Part shown: positions 22,018 through 31,636 of the stretch, piece by piece
Layout: each line of letters begins with the position of its first letter
Position numbering within the stretch: the first letter of the stretch is position 1
Origin: Pomphorhynchus laevis
Taxonomy: Eukaryota > Acanthocephala > Palaeacanthocephala > Echinorhynchida > Pomphorhynchidae
Reading direction: 5' to 3'
Assembly (NCBI GenBank): GCA_012934845.2
Contig: WNNJ02001023.1
Location: 36,667 to 100,666, forward strand
DNA: 64,000 bases
The notes under the pieces: model-generated
Told to the model about the DNA's origin: nothing
What the model saw: only the letters and a program-made list of their open reading frames with translations
Database searches by the model: none
Made by a program: the position numbers and the translations under genes

Positions 22018-22640
22018 CCAAGATCAAGCTTGTGCCAACTTCAATAAAATGATAGGTATGATTCGACGCGCGTTTGTTCGCGTTAATCCGACTGCTCTTC
22101 GGCCTCTGATTTTAGCACATGTATTGAGTAGACTTTTATATGCAGCTCCGGTTGTATACCCACGTACTGTGCATGAACATAAGAAATCAGAGAGGGTACT
22201 TCACAGGGCGACAAAGCTAGCACCAACGTTGGCGTCACTGCCTTATGAAGACAGACTGAGATTATTAGGACTTGAGACCGTCACATGGACCCGTCGGTAC
22301 ATGGATATGTGCCTTGTTTGGCATTTATTCCAACGTCCTCATCACCCTCTTCGGAGTAGTGTTCAACTACGTGGTTCATATGTTCTTCGCGGTCATTCTT
22401 TAACTATTCGAAGAAACAGATTACAGAAATTGGGCGCTATGGAATTTGATAGAAGAATTGTTGAGCTTTGGAACAACCTTGATGCAGACACCGTTGGATG
22501 CAGTTCACTTAATACTTTTAAAAGAAGACTACGAATGGATCAAGCAATGTTTCGTGTTGCATTTCCTTATTTTAATAACTAATTAATTTATTTACGAACT
22601 TATTGTGAGCCAGCTATTTGAGCTAATGCTTGTATGTCGT
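22018..22640 (+). mobile_element. LINE-C1, 3' part
   Basis: Resumes LINE-C1 after LINE-B1. The open piece to 22582 encodes the RT C-terminal region (RPLILAHVLSRLLYAAPVVY, RVLHRATKLAPTL, LETVTWTRRYMDMC) and ends FPYFNN. A 3' UTR with the block GAGCCAGCTATTTGAGCTAA follows to about 22640. It is the uninterrupted empty-site version of the place where C3 carries the hammerhead insert (TTTTAATAA at about 22570). Confidence 0.9.
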
Positions 22641-23384
22641 TGAACGTATAATAATATTAATATTATATATAATATTAATATTTTATAATATAATATTATT
22701 ACACTTCGTCAAAGATGCATTTTTGTCTCATCTTATTTAATGTTTTTTAAGTAATTCTTGAGTTTACCCATATAAGAAATTGACCATTTAGCCATATAAG
22801 TCATATAATACAGGTAAGTCATGTTGTCAACATTAATAATACCTATTTGCATGCATTGTTTGACAAGTGTGAGTAACTAACTGTCAACGGTATAATATTC
22901 GTAATTTTTAGTTGTAGCTGTCGATACCCGAAATATTAACAGTGCCGTCTTATATTCGTGATTATTAGTGTAGCTGTAAAAAACCCGAAGTCACTACCGT
23001 TGAAATTGTCCTACTATTTTCAATTTTCTTTGTTTGAGTAATTCTTACTGAATTATTTATACATATTATTATTTATACATGCAATATTTATACACCTTAG
23101 TTTAATAGGTTTATCTAGGCTGTTGACATATTTTCTTATACAATTTCTTATGCAACTCTGAATTATTATACATTCTCCATCTTCGGTATATAACAATGTA
23201 GTCAACTAAGAAAGCACAATCATGACTTTGCAAATGAATCCTTTATACAGTTTGTCCAGTAACAAATCCTTGCTTTTTCGAGTTCATTATAATTGTTTCA
23301 AAAATACAGTTGGTACATAATCACCGCATTTTATTTTTAGCCTACATAATGAACATTTGGTTTCATATGAAATTTCATAAATAA
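22641..23384. other. AT-rich non-coding region
   Basis: No coding or repeat signal recognised apart from palindromic TATTAATATTATA-type sequence at 22650-22700. Confidence 0.5.
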
Positions 23385-24065
23385 TTATTGGAGCTGAATC
23401 AAAGAAAAGAGGATTTTAGTTTGATATTTCGCTAACTTTTGTTAGCATCTTCAGAAAACACATCTTCTTGTAATTTAATAACTTCTTGTAACTCTAATCC
23501 TTATTCTAATACAACGTCCGTTATTTATTAGTCAATTCATAAAAATGACTTTTATTTTAAATTTTAATATTATGTATTATTTTAATACATAAGTCAACAA
23601 AATTTTATTAAAAATAAATTTAAAATCAGCGGAAAATTTTTATGGATGGATAATAAAAAATATACTTTGTATTTGAATAAGATACTATATAATCAAATTT
23701 AATCAGAGGAAATACGTTCTTAACACGTATTTGGCCCTGCTGCTATGTTGGGTAGATAAATTAAATGCCGAAACATGATAGCATAGCAATTCCCTTTGAT
23801 GATCTCTTATCCTTATTCTGATACAAAGTCTGTTATTTATTTGTCATTCACAAAAATGTCTTTTATTTTAAATTTCAATTTTTTATTTTAACTTGATTTA
23901 AATTATAGAAAATCTAAAAACGATTATTAATTTTATTATTTAATTATTACATTTCGATTTAGCATTATTATGTTTTGTTTATTTTATAATTATATTAAAT
24001 ACATAGGCTCAGTTAGCTGATTTGATTCTTTGATCCAGCTCAAATAATTATATATCAATAATGGA
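23385..24065. mobile_element. Non-autonomous TIR element (family M), with an inner MITE-like fold-back
   Basis: Left end AATAATTATTGGAGCTGAAT, then TTTGATATTTCGCTAAC; right end CTTTGATCCAGCTC then AATAATTAT in inverse orientation. No transposase frame. Inside, at 23620-23890, inverted copies of a CTTATTCTAATACAAAGT-type terminus bracket a 200-bp core with CTATGTTGGGTAG. A second inverted copy of this core lies at 40784-40972. Ends are approximate. Confidence 0.7.
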
Positions 24066-24599
24066 TCATTATCAACTATTTATAATGGAATTTTTATTTT
24101 CAGATGCATTATACACCACTTGCTTATTACAATACTTTTAAATATATGAACGAATTATCTGTTGAACTTAATTACATTTAAATGTGCAATATGTAGTGAT
24201 ATGGTAGGGTAAACAAAACCTATGTATCGATAGTATAAGCAGCCAGAATTAATCGATGATCCTGGAGAAACGATCCTTATGGATGTACTTTATAGAGCAT
24301 ATTTTATTTAGTAAATAGAGCATAGTTTATTTAGTAAATATCAAGAAGCTTCTATTCAAATCCAGTTATGAATCATTACAACAATATGCTATTCAATTTG
24401 TTGTTCATTTGTTGCATACACATTACTGCAATCTGTCGTATTATTGATTCGAGTATCCTACCAAATAATTTGTCGATAATTTACAAGAAAATTTACAACT
24501 GTTTAAGCTAATATACAATCTGAAATACATACATCTAACGACTTGAGAAGGCTCCGACGACTGCTTTGACGGCTGCACTTAAAAAATTGTAAAGCTATT
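24066..24599. other. AT-rich non-coding region 5' of LINE-C2
   Basis: No gene or repeat recognised. The 5' boundary of LINE-C2 may lie in the last part of this stretch. Confidence 0.45.
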
Positions 24600-24611
24600 C
24601 TAACTACAAGA

Positions 24612-24710
24612 TAAAATACACAATTCCCGAAGAACCTAAAAAACCTAAAGAAGAACCTAAATTAGAAGAACCTAAACCTAAAAACCTATACCAGAAGAAC
24701 CTACACAATC
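24612..24710 (+). repeat. GAAGAACCTAAA short tandem repeat just upstream of LINE-C2 ORF1
   Basis: Imperfect repeats of GAAGAACCTAAA, about seven units. In one frame they read EEPKKPKEEPKLEEPKPK. It sits where family B has its 13-bp monomers, but whether it belongs to the C element or to the flank cannot be told. Confidence 0.6.
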
Positions 24711-24739
24711 TTTATTGAAATCTACACAAGAGACTTTAC

Positions 24740-27529
24740 TCTGATAAAGTCTGAATATACATACATATAATAGTCAAACAGAGGAAGACTACAAAGCGAG
24801 ATGATGCTGCCAAGTTTGTGGATTATCAGGTTCGGTGTTCAAGTGAAGATTGTCATGTGTGGACAAGTGTTTCAGTTCCCGGAGAAAAAAAACAGCTCTG
24901 TCTAATGCATATTTCTACTGCGGGTACTGCTGCGCATCTTTGATAAATGATTTGAAGACGGAATCTACCCTCTTGGTTGTCGGTCAGTCGAGTTGTAATT
25001 CTCTTGGACCCATATCAGCTCCACCAATTTCAAAAAGCATAAGTGCCGGTCAAAGTAAGGAAGTTCTTATTTCCAAATCTACTAAGAATGTTGAAAATTC
25101 CAGTCATAGTGAGGGAAGCTATTCTAACTCTATATATCCCTCCTCAAGTCTTAACTCTATATATCCCTTCTCAAGTCTTGCAAATAATCCAATGAATATA
25201 GATTTAACTGTAGAGGGTGAGACTGTAGCCATGGATGTTCCAGTGCATTTACCTGATGTTAGTAATGATGAAAATACATATTGTCAGGTTTTGAATCTTG
25301 GTCGTATGTCTGATAATGGGACTGTCAAAAAGAAGAAACAAGCGTCAACGATAAGTCAACATACACTATCCGCAGTGTCACGTGACAGTCTCGAATTGCA
25401 AATTGGTAATAATAAGGAAACACACCGCTGATCGATGTAAATCTGTTATTCTGGCCAATGTAAGAGAATCTTTATTTGAGAACGCACAAGTACGTCTTAA
25501 CGAGGACGTCCAGAGTGTGAGATTTATATTGACGCAGGTACTTGGTTCTTGCAATGTGGATATTGTCAAACGTGTTAAACTCGTTGCATTATTTCGACTG
25601 GGTAAGCGTGATACACTTAGTAATAGGCCGCGTTTACTCAAGGCCGTATTTAGAGAGCAGTCACATGCTGAGTTAATTCTTCGGAATTCATATCGTTTAA
25701 AAGGATCCCATGTTAGTCTCTTAAAAGATCTTGACGCTCTTCAAAGGGAGAAATTGTCTCAAGCTAAGAAAGAACTTGCATCTCGTGTTGCACTTGGTGA
25801 GAGCAATCTATGTGTGCAAAATTTTCAAGTAGTGAGGCGACGCATTTGAATCAGTTGGTCCCCACTAGATGTATCGCCTCTCATGAATGTGGAGGGTTTT
25901 GGCAAGGTCTTACAGCATATAAGTGCCTAGCTGATTTGGGATCTGAAGTGTGTTAGATTGCTAGCGATGATATTATTACTCGCACTGGTGTGAATAAAAG
26001 TCATAGTATATTTTATTGTAATGTTCGGAGCTTGTTACAGAAAGTCGATGAGCTAAAGTTTAGGATCGAGTCTGTTAATCCAGTTATATTTGGTATTACA
26101 GAATCTTGGCTAAATTGTGATGTATCTGATGCTGAGGTATCCATCACAGGCTATTCTTTGTTCCGTAGTGATCGGATAGGGGGTAGGGGTGGTGGCGTAG
26201 CTCTCTTTATGATAGACGAAGTTAAGGTGCGTGTTTTGAGTAAGTCGTCTATTGATAGAGTTGAGAGTTTGTGGTGTCAGGTGAAGTTTGATAACAGCTC
26301 ACCCATCATACTGGGTCTTGTGTATCGTGCTCCTAAGGCAATATCTAAGAAATTCATTGAAGAGATAGAGTTGTATACGCGAGGATATTGTGATATTGTG
26401 ATAATTGGGGATCTGAATATGCCAGATGTTGAATGGACTTCGAATACGGTTCTTCCTACTTGTGATAGTGAGACTTGTGACTTTATGGAGTGTTTTACTT
26501 ATTATGGTCTTGCTCAATTTGTTGATGTACATACTCGCTTTTCAAGTTGTAGTTTTTCCCTTCTTGATCTTTGCCTATCGACAAACAGTCAATTAATCAG
26601 TAGTATCCAATATGATTCTCCTGTTGGTTTGTCTGATCACTGTGTAGTTAAAGTTTTGCTAAATATACAAATGAGGGTGTTTCATCATGCTCAGTACAAA
26701 CGTCAGATTAATGTCTTTCGGGCGAACTATGATGTTATTACATCAAAGCTGCATGGAGTAAGTTGGCCTGATCCAGCTGTTGTCGGAGTTGACGAGGCCT
26801 TGGATCATTTTCGCGTGACGCTTTATTCTCTAATGGTAAAATTCTCACCTTTGAAGTCTAAGACTAGTCGGAAAAGCGCTCGTTGGTTTGATACTGAGCT
26901 GAATACTGCAATGAAGGCTCGTGACTTCGGTTTCAAATGCTTTAAGGGTAGGTTTTGTGAATATGGTGTTTATAAGCAGACGAGAAATTTCTTCAATTCT
27001 TTAAAACGACATAAGCGCTATTTATTTGAAAATGGTCTAGCTCATAGTTGTAGACATGATCCCAAAGCTCTCTTTCTATATGTGAATAGTAGTAGGAACG
27101 CTAATAAAACAATTGGCCAATACTTTGATAGTGTTATTGAAAACGACCTTGCTGAGATGTTCTCAAGGCATTTTTACTTGGACAAAGAGACTACAAACGA
27201 GTATTCTGAACCTATCCAGAACAGTGAGACGATAAGAGGTGCTAGTGTTTCATATCCTAGTTTAGACGTAGCTAATTTGATAACTCCTGAGAAAGTTTTA
27301 GCTGGACTGCATCGTCTTAAAGAGACAAACTCCAAAGATGCTGATTTGTTACCTTCGATATATCTTCGTCGAATAGCAGACTCAATATATACACCACTTT
27401 GTAACATATTTCGACAATCTATTATTGATACGACTCTTCCAAAAGAGTGGAAACAATCGATCATTCACCCCATATTCAAAAAGGGTGATAGATATTCAGT
27501 AGACAATTACAGACCAGTAAGTATTACTT
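24740..27529 (+). mobile_element. LINE-C2, 5' part (split by LINE-B4)
   Basis: The most complete family C copy: ORF1, EN and the start of RT on the plus strand. It is interrupted at 27529 by the antisense LINE-B4 and continued from about 29646. The flanks share the 5-bp TACTT. The 5' end is uncertain (24600-24760). Confidence 0.9.
24786..25849 (+). pseudogene. LINE-C2 ORF1 with PHD-like zinc finger, two frameshifts
   Basis: Opens with KTTKRDDAAKFVDYQVRC, then SSEDCHVWTSVSV, shifts frame near 24885, and continues with YFYCGYCCASL. The Cys pattern and the preceding basic KTTK segment match family B ORF1 (KKTTKTD, CSIHDCSVW, FVCGFC). A Ser-rich linker (24950-25250) leads to a C-terminal domain in a second frame (25382-25849; VRLNEDVQSVRFILTQVL, LVALFRLGKR, LLKAVFREQSHAELIL, SLLKDLDALQREK). 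Likely a nucleic-acid-binding ORF1 protein. Confidence 0.82.
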
Positions 27530-27531
27530 AA
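25990..27531 (+). CDS. LINE-C2 ORF2, endonuclease and start of RT
   Basis: A 513-codon open frame, intact until the LINE-B4 insertion. EN occupies about residues 1-225: FYCNVRSLLQKVDELKFRI, ITESWLNC, GRGGGVALF, IIGDLNMPDVEW and GLSDHCVV. A linker follows with FSPLKSKTSRKSARWF and a Lys/Arg-rich NFFNSLKRHKRYLFENGL. The RT start shows WKQSIIHPIFKKGDR, then NYRPVSIT, at which point the B4 element interrupts. The reading frame resumes in the segment from 29665. The ATG at 25990 follows the ORF1 stop by about 140 bp, consistent with a native start, though not proven. Confidence 0.92.
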   Translation: MNKSHSIFYCNVRSLLQKVDELKFRIESVNPVIFGITESWLNCDVSDAEVSITGYSLFRSDRIGGRGGGVALFMIDEVKVRVLSKSSIDRVESLWCQVKFDNSSPIILGLVYRAPKAISKKFIEEIELYTRGYCDIVIIGDLNMPDVEWTSNTVLPTCDSETCDFMECFTYYGLAQFVDVHTRFSSCSFSLLDLCLSTNSQLISSIQYDSPVGLSDHCVVKVLLNIQMRVFHHAQYKRQINVFRANYDVITSKLHGVSWPDPAVVGVDEALDHFRVTLYSLMVKFSPLKSKTSRKSARWFDTELNTAMKARDFGFKCFKGRFCEYGVYKQTRNFFNSLKRHKRYLFENGLAHSCRHDPKALFLYVNSSRNANKTIGQYFDSVIENDLAEMFSRHFYLDKETTNEYSEPIQNSETIRGASVSYPSLDVANLITPEKVLAGLHRLKETNSKDADLLPSIYLRRIADSIYTPLCNIFRQSIIDTTLPKEWKQSIIHPIFKKGDRYSVDNYRPVSIT

Positions 27532-29570
27532 TAATAATAATACAAATTTATTTAATGTGGCAAATGCGTACAAGCTGTACGCTTACAAGTCCACAAACAA
27601 AAATGAGAAAGTCAAGCAGTTAAATTGTTCAGATGGGATCGGATTTGTCGTTTGAAGCACTGCAGGGAAGTTGATTGGCGTATATGAATGGGCAGATGAT
27701 TCCACGATAGAGGAGCAGCCACCAGGAAGGAGCGGAGTCCAAAGGAGGTAGAGTAGTTTGGGACATGTAAAAGAAGGGAATTACAGGAACGCAAGGAAGC
27801 AGTAAACAGGACGAGAATTATCAAGAAAAGGAAGGTTGAGAAATGAAGGGGTATGAAAAGTTACAAGGCGGAAAGCAACGATAAGAAGACGAATTTGAAC
27901 ACGACAATAAATTGTAGGCAAATCGAGAGAAGCAAGATGGTAGGATGTGTGATCAAAACGACGAAGACGGAGGAGAATTCGGACAGCTGCGTTGACGATG
28001 CGTTGTAGGGGAAGAAGAGTGGATTTAGGTGAGTTGGAAAATAGACTAAGACAATAATCGAGTCTAGAAAAAAGGAGAGATGATATGAGAGTCATACAAG
28101 AAGGGAAATCGATCAATCTACGAACTTGACGGAGGTTGCGGAGTATCAAGGTAGATGAGCGTACTTTATCTCTAACGAAAGGTTTAAGTGAAAGTCGGTT
28201 GTCAAAATGGAAGCCTAGGAAAACGAGATTATCAACGATAGGAAGAATTTTAGAATTTAATGATACGGAGGGAGGTTCGAAGCCGAGGCGTCGAGGTAGG
28301 ATCCACATAATTTTGGATTTATCAGGATTCAGAGAAAGGCGAAGGGAAGAAAGATGATTGGAAATTGAGACAAGGCAGTCGGAAGCAGAAACACTAAGAT
28401 CGCGAATACGATAAACAGGTGCATGAGCATAGATGAGAATGTCATCAGCATATTGCATAACATGGAAGTTAAATTTATGAGAAATCGAAGACAAATCACC
28501 AAGAAGAAGAGAGAAAAGTATAGGGCCTAATACGGAGCCTTGCGGAACACCGGACGGAATGGACGAAGGATGGGAGAGAGAAGAGTTAGAGTATACGCGA
28601 AATGTACGGTTTGATAGATATGAAGAAAACCATGATACAGTGGGTAAAGAGAAGCCATAATCATGACGAAGGCGATGGAGAAGAATCGAGTGATCGACGA
28701 TGTCAAAAGCAGACGATAGATCAAGAGAAACTATGACACTACATAATTTATGATCGCGCGATATGAGTAAGTCGTTATAAACTTTAAGACATGCAATTTC
28801 GGTAGAGTAATTAGAGCGAAAAGCGGCTTGGAAGGGAGGAAATAAGTTAGAGGAATAGAGATATGTATTAACTTGCTTAAGAACGAGACGCTCAAGGAGT
28901 TTAGAGAGGGTTGGGAGAAGTGAGATTGGACGGTACGAAGATGGTAGTGAAGAGTCGAGAGATTGCTTTTTGATGATAGGACGAACAGTGGCGCATTTCC
29001 AGATGGAAGGAAATGTACAGCTACGGATGGACGAGTTGAACAATGTGGTTAGGAAGGGTAAGATAAAAGTGCAGATATTTTTAAGTAAGTGAGTGGGAAT
29101 TGGGTCAGAAGGAGAGGTTTTATTAGGTAATGACAGCAGAACCGAAGAAACTTCATCAGACGAAACGGGAAGAAGGTGGAATAGTTCTGGGAGGGAAGTA
29201 TTTAAAGATAAGAGTGGGTACAAGGGGGCTATGGGTAGTAGGGAAAGTAAATTAGATAGCTTAGTTTGTAGATAAGAAGAAAATTCATCAGGATTTATAT
29301 TACAAGGGGTAGATGATCGTGAAAGAATTGAGTTTAAGATTTTCCAATGAGATTTCGAGTTGGAAGATGACTCGAGTTGATTTCGCCAAAAGAGAGTACG
29401 TTTAGTACGTATAAGAATGAGATGTGAACGGCGTTGAGAAAAGTAGGAATCACGAAGATTTGGAGGGAGTGAGTTGGGTGAACGTTTAAGAAAGCGTTTA
29501 TACATACGAAAAGAGTGACGGAGTCGACGCTTAGAAAGACTACAGTCAGAATCGAACCAGGGAGCATTAT
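27530..29570 (-). mobile_element. LINE-B4: 5'-truncated LINE-B (second subfamily) inside LINE-C2
   Basis: A 2.0 kb minus-strand copy with a sense 3' tail of ATT units (27530-27545), the 3' hairpin and an almost complete RT. The 5' end stops within the EN-RT linker (NAPWFDSD). The 5' junction carries about 80 bp of filler copied from LINE-C2 itself. It is close to B5 and distinct from the B1/B2 subfamily. Confidence 0.93.
27566..27582 (-). other. LINE-B4 3'-terminal hairpin
   Basis: A perfect 7-bp stem (GCGTACA with TGTACGC) around a 3-nt loop, about 35 bp from the element's 3' end. Same position as the differently paired hairpins of B1, B2 and B7. Confidence 0.85.
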
Positions 29571-29589
29571 CCCCAACGCATTTGAACAA
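27781..29589 (-). CDS. LINE-B4 ORF2 fragment: EN-RT linker and reverse transcriptase
   Basis: A 602-codon frame. The linker (RRLRHSFRMYKRFLKR, LPELFHLLPVSSDEV) leads into the RT blocks SSYRPISLLPTLSKLLE, SLDLSSAFDIVDH, GVPQGSVLGPILFSLLLGD and YADDILIYAHAP, all with consensus residues. A frameshift near 27790 moves the last ~60 codons (LRSCNSLLLHVPNYS to the end) to the frame at 27612-27824. The first residues at 29575-29589 come from filler, not from the element. The endonuclease is absent by 5' truncation. Confidence 0.93.
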   Translation of the reverse strand: MFKCVGDNAPWFDSDCSLSKRRLRHSFRMYKRFLKRSPNSLPPNLRDSYFSQRRSHLILIRTKRTLFWRNQLESSSNSKSHWKILNSILSRSSTPCNINPDEFSSYLQTKLSNLLSLLPIAPLYPLLSLNTSLPELFHLLPVSSDEVSSVLLSLPNKTSPSDPIPTHLLKNICTFILPFLTTLFNSSIRSCTFPSIWKCATVRPIIKKQSLDSSLPSSYRPISLLPTLSKLLERLVLKQVNTYLYSSNLFPPFQAAFRSNYSTEIACLKVYNDLLISRDHKLCSVIVSLDLSSAFDIVDHSILLHRLRHDYGFSLPTVSWFSSYLSNRTFRVYSNSSLSHPSSIPSGVPQGSVLGPILFSLLLGDLSSISHKFNFHVMQYADDILIYAHAPVYRIRDLSVSASDCLVSISNHLSSLRLSLNPDKSKIMWILPRRLGFEPPSVSLNSKILPIVDNLVFLGFHFDNRLSLKPFVRDKVRSSTLILRNLRQVRRLIDFPSCMTLISSLLFSRLDYCLSLFSNSPKSTLLPLQRIVNAAVRILLRLRRFDHTSYHLASLDLPTIYCRVQIRLLIVAFRLVTFHTPSFLNLPFLDNSRPVYCFLAFL

Positions 29590-29645
29590 GCATGTTTAGT
29601 ATGTGTGATCAAATGTTTAGTATGTGTGTTCAAATGCGTTGGGGA
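29566..29645. other. Templated filler at the LINE-B4 5' junction
   Basis: About 43 bp here is the exact reverse complement of LINE-C2 at about 30354-30396. It is followed by a second short inverted piece and then a direct copy of about 19 bp of the same place. Translated on the minus strand it reads THTKHACSNALGI, a segment of the family C RT. Confidence 0.85.
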
Positions 29646-30995
29646 TACTTGCTAATGTTGTAGAATGTTAGAGCGAATCATACATGGTTATATGGTCAAG
29701 TTTTATAGTGAGAATAATGTAATAGCTCTTAAGCAACATGGTTTCCGTAAGGGTTATTCGACAGTTACTAATCTACTCGCAGCCCATCTTGATTGGTCAG
29801 CTAATAAAGCCGTATCCATTGCTACTGACATCATATTCTTCGATTTCTCTAAGGCATTTGACAGAGAAGACCATAGATTCCTTCTAAATAAACTAGATTA
29901 AAATGGCATTTCATTTTTGCTTGTTATATTGATTGAATCGTTTTTAAGCAATCATAGTTATTGTGTGCATGTAGATAATTTTTACTCTTCTTCGCGGCCA
30001 TGTAATATAGGGGTGCCTCAAGGTTCAGTATTGGGTCCATTGTTATTTAGTGTCTACATCAACGATCTCCCGGAATTTATTGATTCTCGGATGCTTTTAT
30101 ATGCAGACGATTTGAAAATCTGGCGGGCAATTCGTTCACCCAATGATATAGTTAAACTGCAACGGGATATCGATAAAGTCGAAAATTGGGCTCTGCTCAA
30201 TAGGTTGATTGTAAATATATCAAAATGCAAACATTTACGTGTTTGTGGCGGAAATGCTCAATCTTTAGCTAATTATAGCTTTCAAAGCAGTGATATAGAA
30301 CGAGTGAACAAATATAAGGACTTGGGAGTATGGATAAACAGTGATTTGAGTACCGTCACACATACTAAACATGCTTGTTCAAATGCGTTGGGGATAATCG
30401 GTCAACTTCGACGCACTTTCATTACACTCAATCAATTTGCCCTACGTCCGCTAATCTTTGCTCATGTGTTGAGCCGTCTTCTATATGCTGCGCCGTGTGT
30501 GTATCCCCAAAATTCAAAAGAACATATTAGTTCAGAGAGGGTACTTCATAGAGCTACCAAGCTAGCACCGCAACTGAAATTTTTGTCGTACCCTGATCGA
30601 TTAAAAGCACTTAGACTTGAGACTGTCACGTGGACCCGCCGGTACATCGATATGAGTATGGTCTGGCAAATTCTTAATGATTTGGATCATCCACTTCGAG
30701 ATTGTCTTCATTTGCGCTCATCCAATATCCTCCGAGGCCATGGTTTAACCCTGCGACGTGAAAGGATAAGAAAATCACGAGCTGTCCAATTTGATCGGCG
30801 AGTTGTATCTCTGTGGAATAGGCTTGGAGAGTCAACAGTGTGCAGTAGCAATATTAACGAATTCAAAAAGAAATTACGGATGGAGGATGCCATGGGGAAA
30901 GCTGCTTTTCCGTATTTGTGATACTTTTATTATATTTTCTTTTTTTTCTGCGGCGAACCAGCCAATTAAGCCATGCTTTTATGTGCTGTTGAAAC
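29646..30995 (+). mobile_element. LINE-C2, 3' part
   Basis: Continues LINE-C2 after B4, through the end of RT to a 3' UTR containing GCGAACCAGCCAATTAAGCC, which aligns with the C1 and C3 3' UTR block. The end is approximate. Confidence 0.88.
29665..30921 (+). pseudogene. LINE-C2 ORF2, reverse transcriptase part, one stop
   Basis: Two open pieces in the same frame (29665-29901 and 29917-30921) are separated by a single in-frame TAA at 29899-29901. They contain KQHGFRKGYSTVTNLL, FFDFSKAFDREDH, GVPQGSVLGPLLFSVYIND and YADDLKIW, then the C-terminal HVLSRLLYAAP, VLHRATKLAPQ and FDRRVVSLWNRL. Apart from this stop and the B4 insertion the catalytic blocks are intact. Confidence 0.92.
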
Positions 30996-31094
30996 ATTTT
31001 TTTGTAACAGACACAATTTTAGGTTCTCTCAAATGGGCCTCAAAAAATATGTTACATTGTTACTGTTATGTATCTGTGGATTGCGATCGGCCCA

Positions 31095-31583
31095 TCACCT
31101 ATCTGACGAGACAATAGAGCTAACCATTCTATCCGGGCGACAATACGTAGAGCGGCTTGCTCTTAAGCACATCGAAGCAGATTTGGCCAGTGACATGGAT
31201 AGACGAGATTGGATCCTCGCAATACAAACAGAGTACTGATCATTGCGCTTGTCTGCCAGTTTCTTTGCGATGGTCTTCAGAACCGCAGTAGCCTGAGTTC
31301 CCATCCCCCCAACTGATGACATAATGAACGGAACGAAAGATGAGTGTTCGACAAGTTGTACCCTTTCAATATATTTTCTTGATTTCCTTCTTTTATGATA
31401 TTCGTACGATGATACGGTACCGGCATTTGAAGGAGCTAATGTATTGAATATGCAAATGTCCAAAATGGACCGCTCCGGACGTGTGCCAAACAAACCGCTC
31501 ACAACCACATCCAATGGCGCATCAGGATGACGTGTGGTAGTCCCAGCTTTAAATATAATATTTGGATGAACCGGTTGTAGCAA
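31095..31583 (-). pseudogene. LINE-D1 restriction-like endonuclease domain
   Basis: 162 codons continuing LINE-D1 in another frame. LDVVVSGLFGTRPERSILDI with CIFNTLAPSN corresponds to the PD-(D/E)XK-like core, the first acidic residue in LDV and the second in LDICIF. The helix KRRKSRKYIERVQLVEHSSF and VGGMGTQAT follow as in the known invertebrate proteins. This nuclease would cut the genomic target. Assignment to RLE is by position after the CCHC motif and by pattern; no structure was checked. Confidence 0.72.
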
Positions 31584-31636
31584 GGCTCTACTCCAACATC
31601 ATGGCAGATTTCGATTAGCGTTTCGGCAATAATATC

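Noticed and set aside
21683-22047. Open frames on the plus strand with repeated VVVDGCRRWLSSM
   Set aside because: Product of the 13-bp monomer array, which keeps all frames open; no protein.
17874-22582. Reverse transcriptases as signs of LTR or retroviral elements
   Set aside because: RTs here are linked to AP-type or restriction-like endonucleases, end in LINE-type 3' ends, and no LTRs, protease, integrase or RNase H were seen.
31310-31350. CTGATGA followed by GAAA on the plus strand over LINE-D1
   Set aside because: The bases between them are not self-complementary, so helix II cannot form; the sequence is explained by RLE coding on the other strand.
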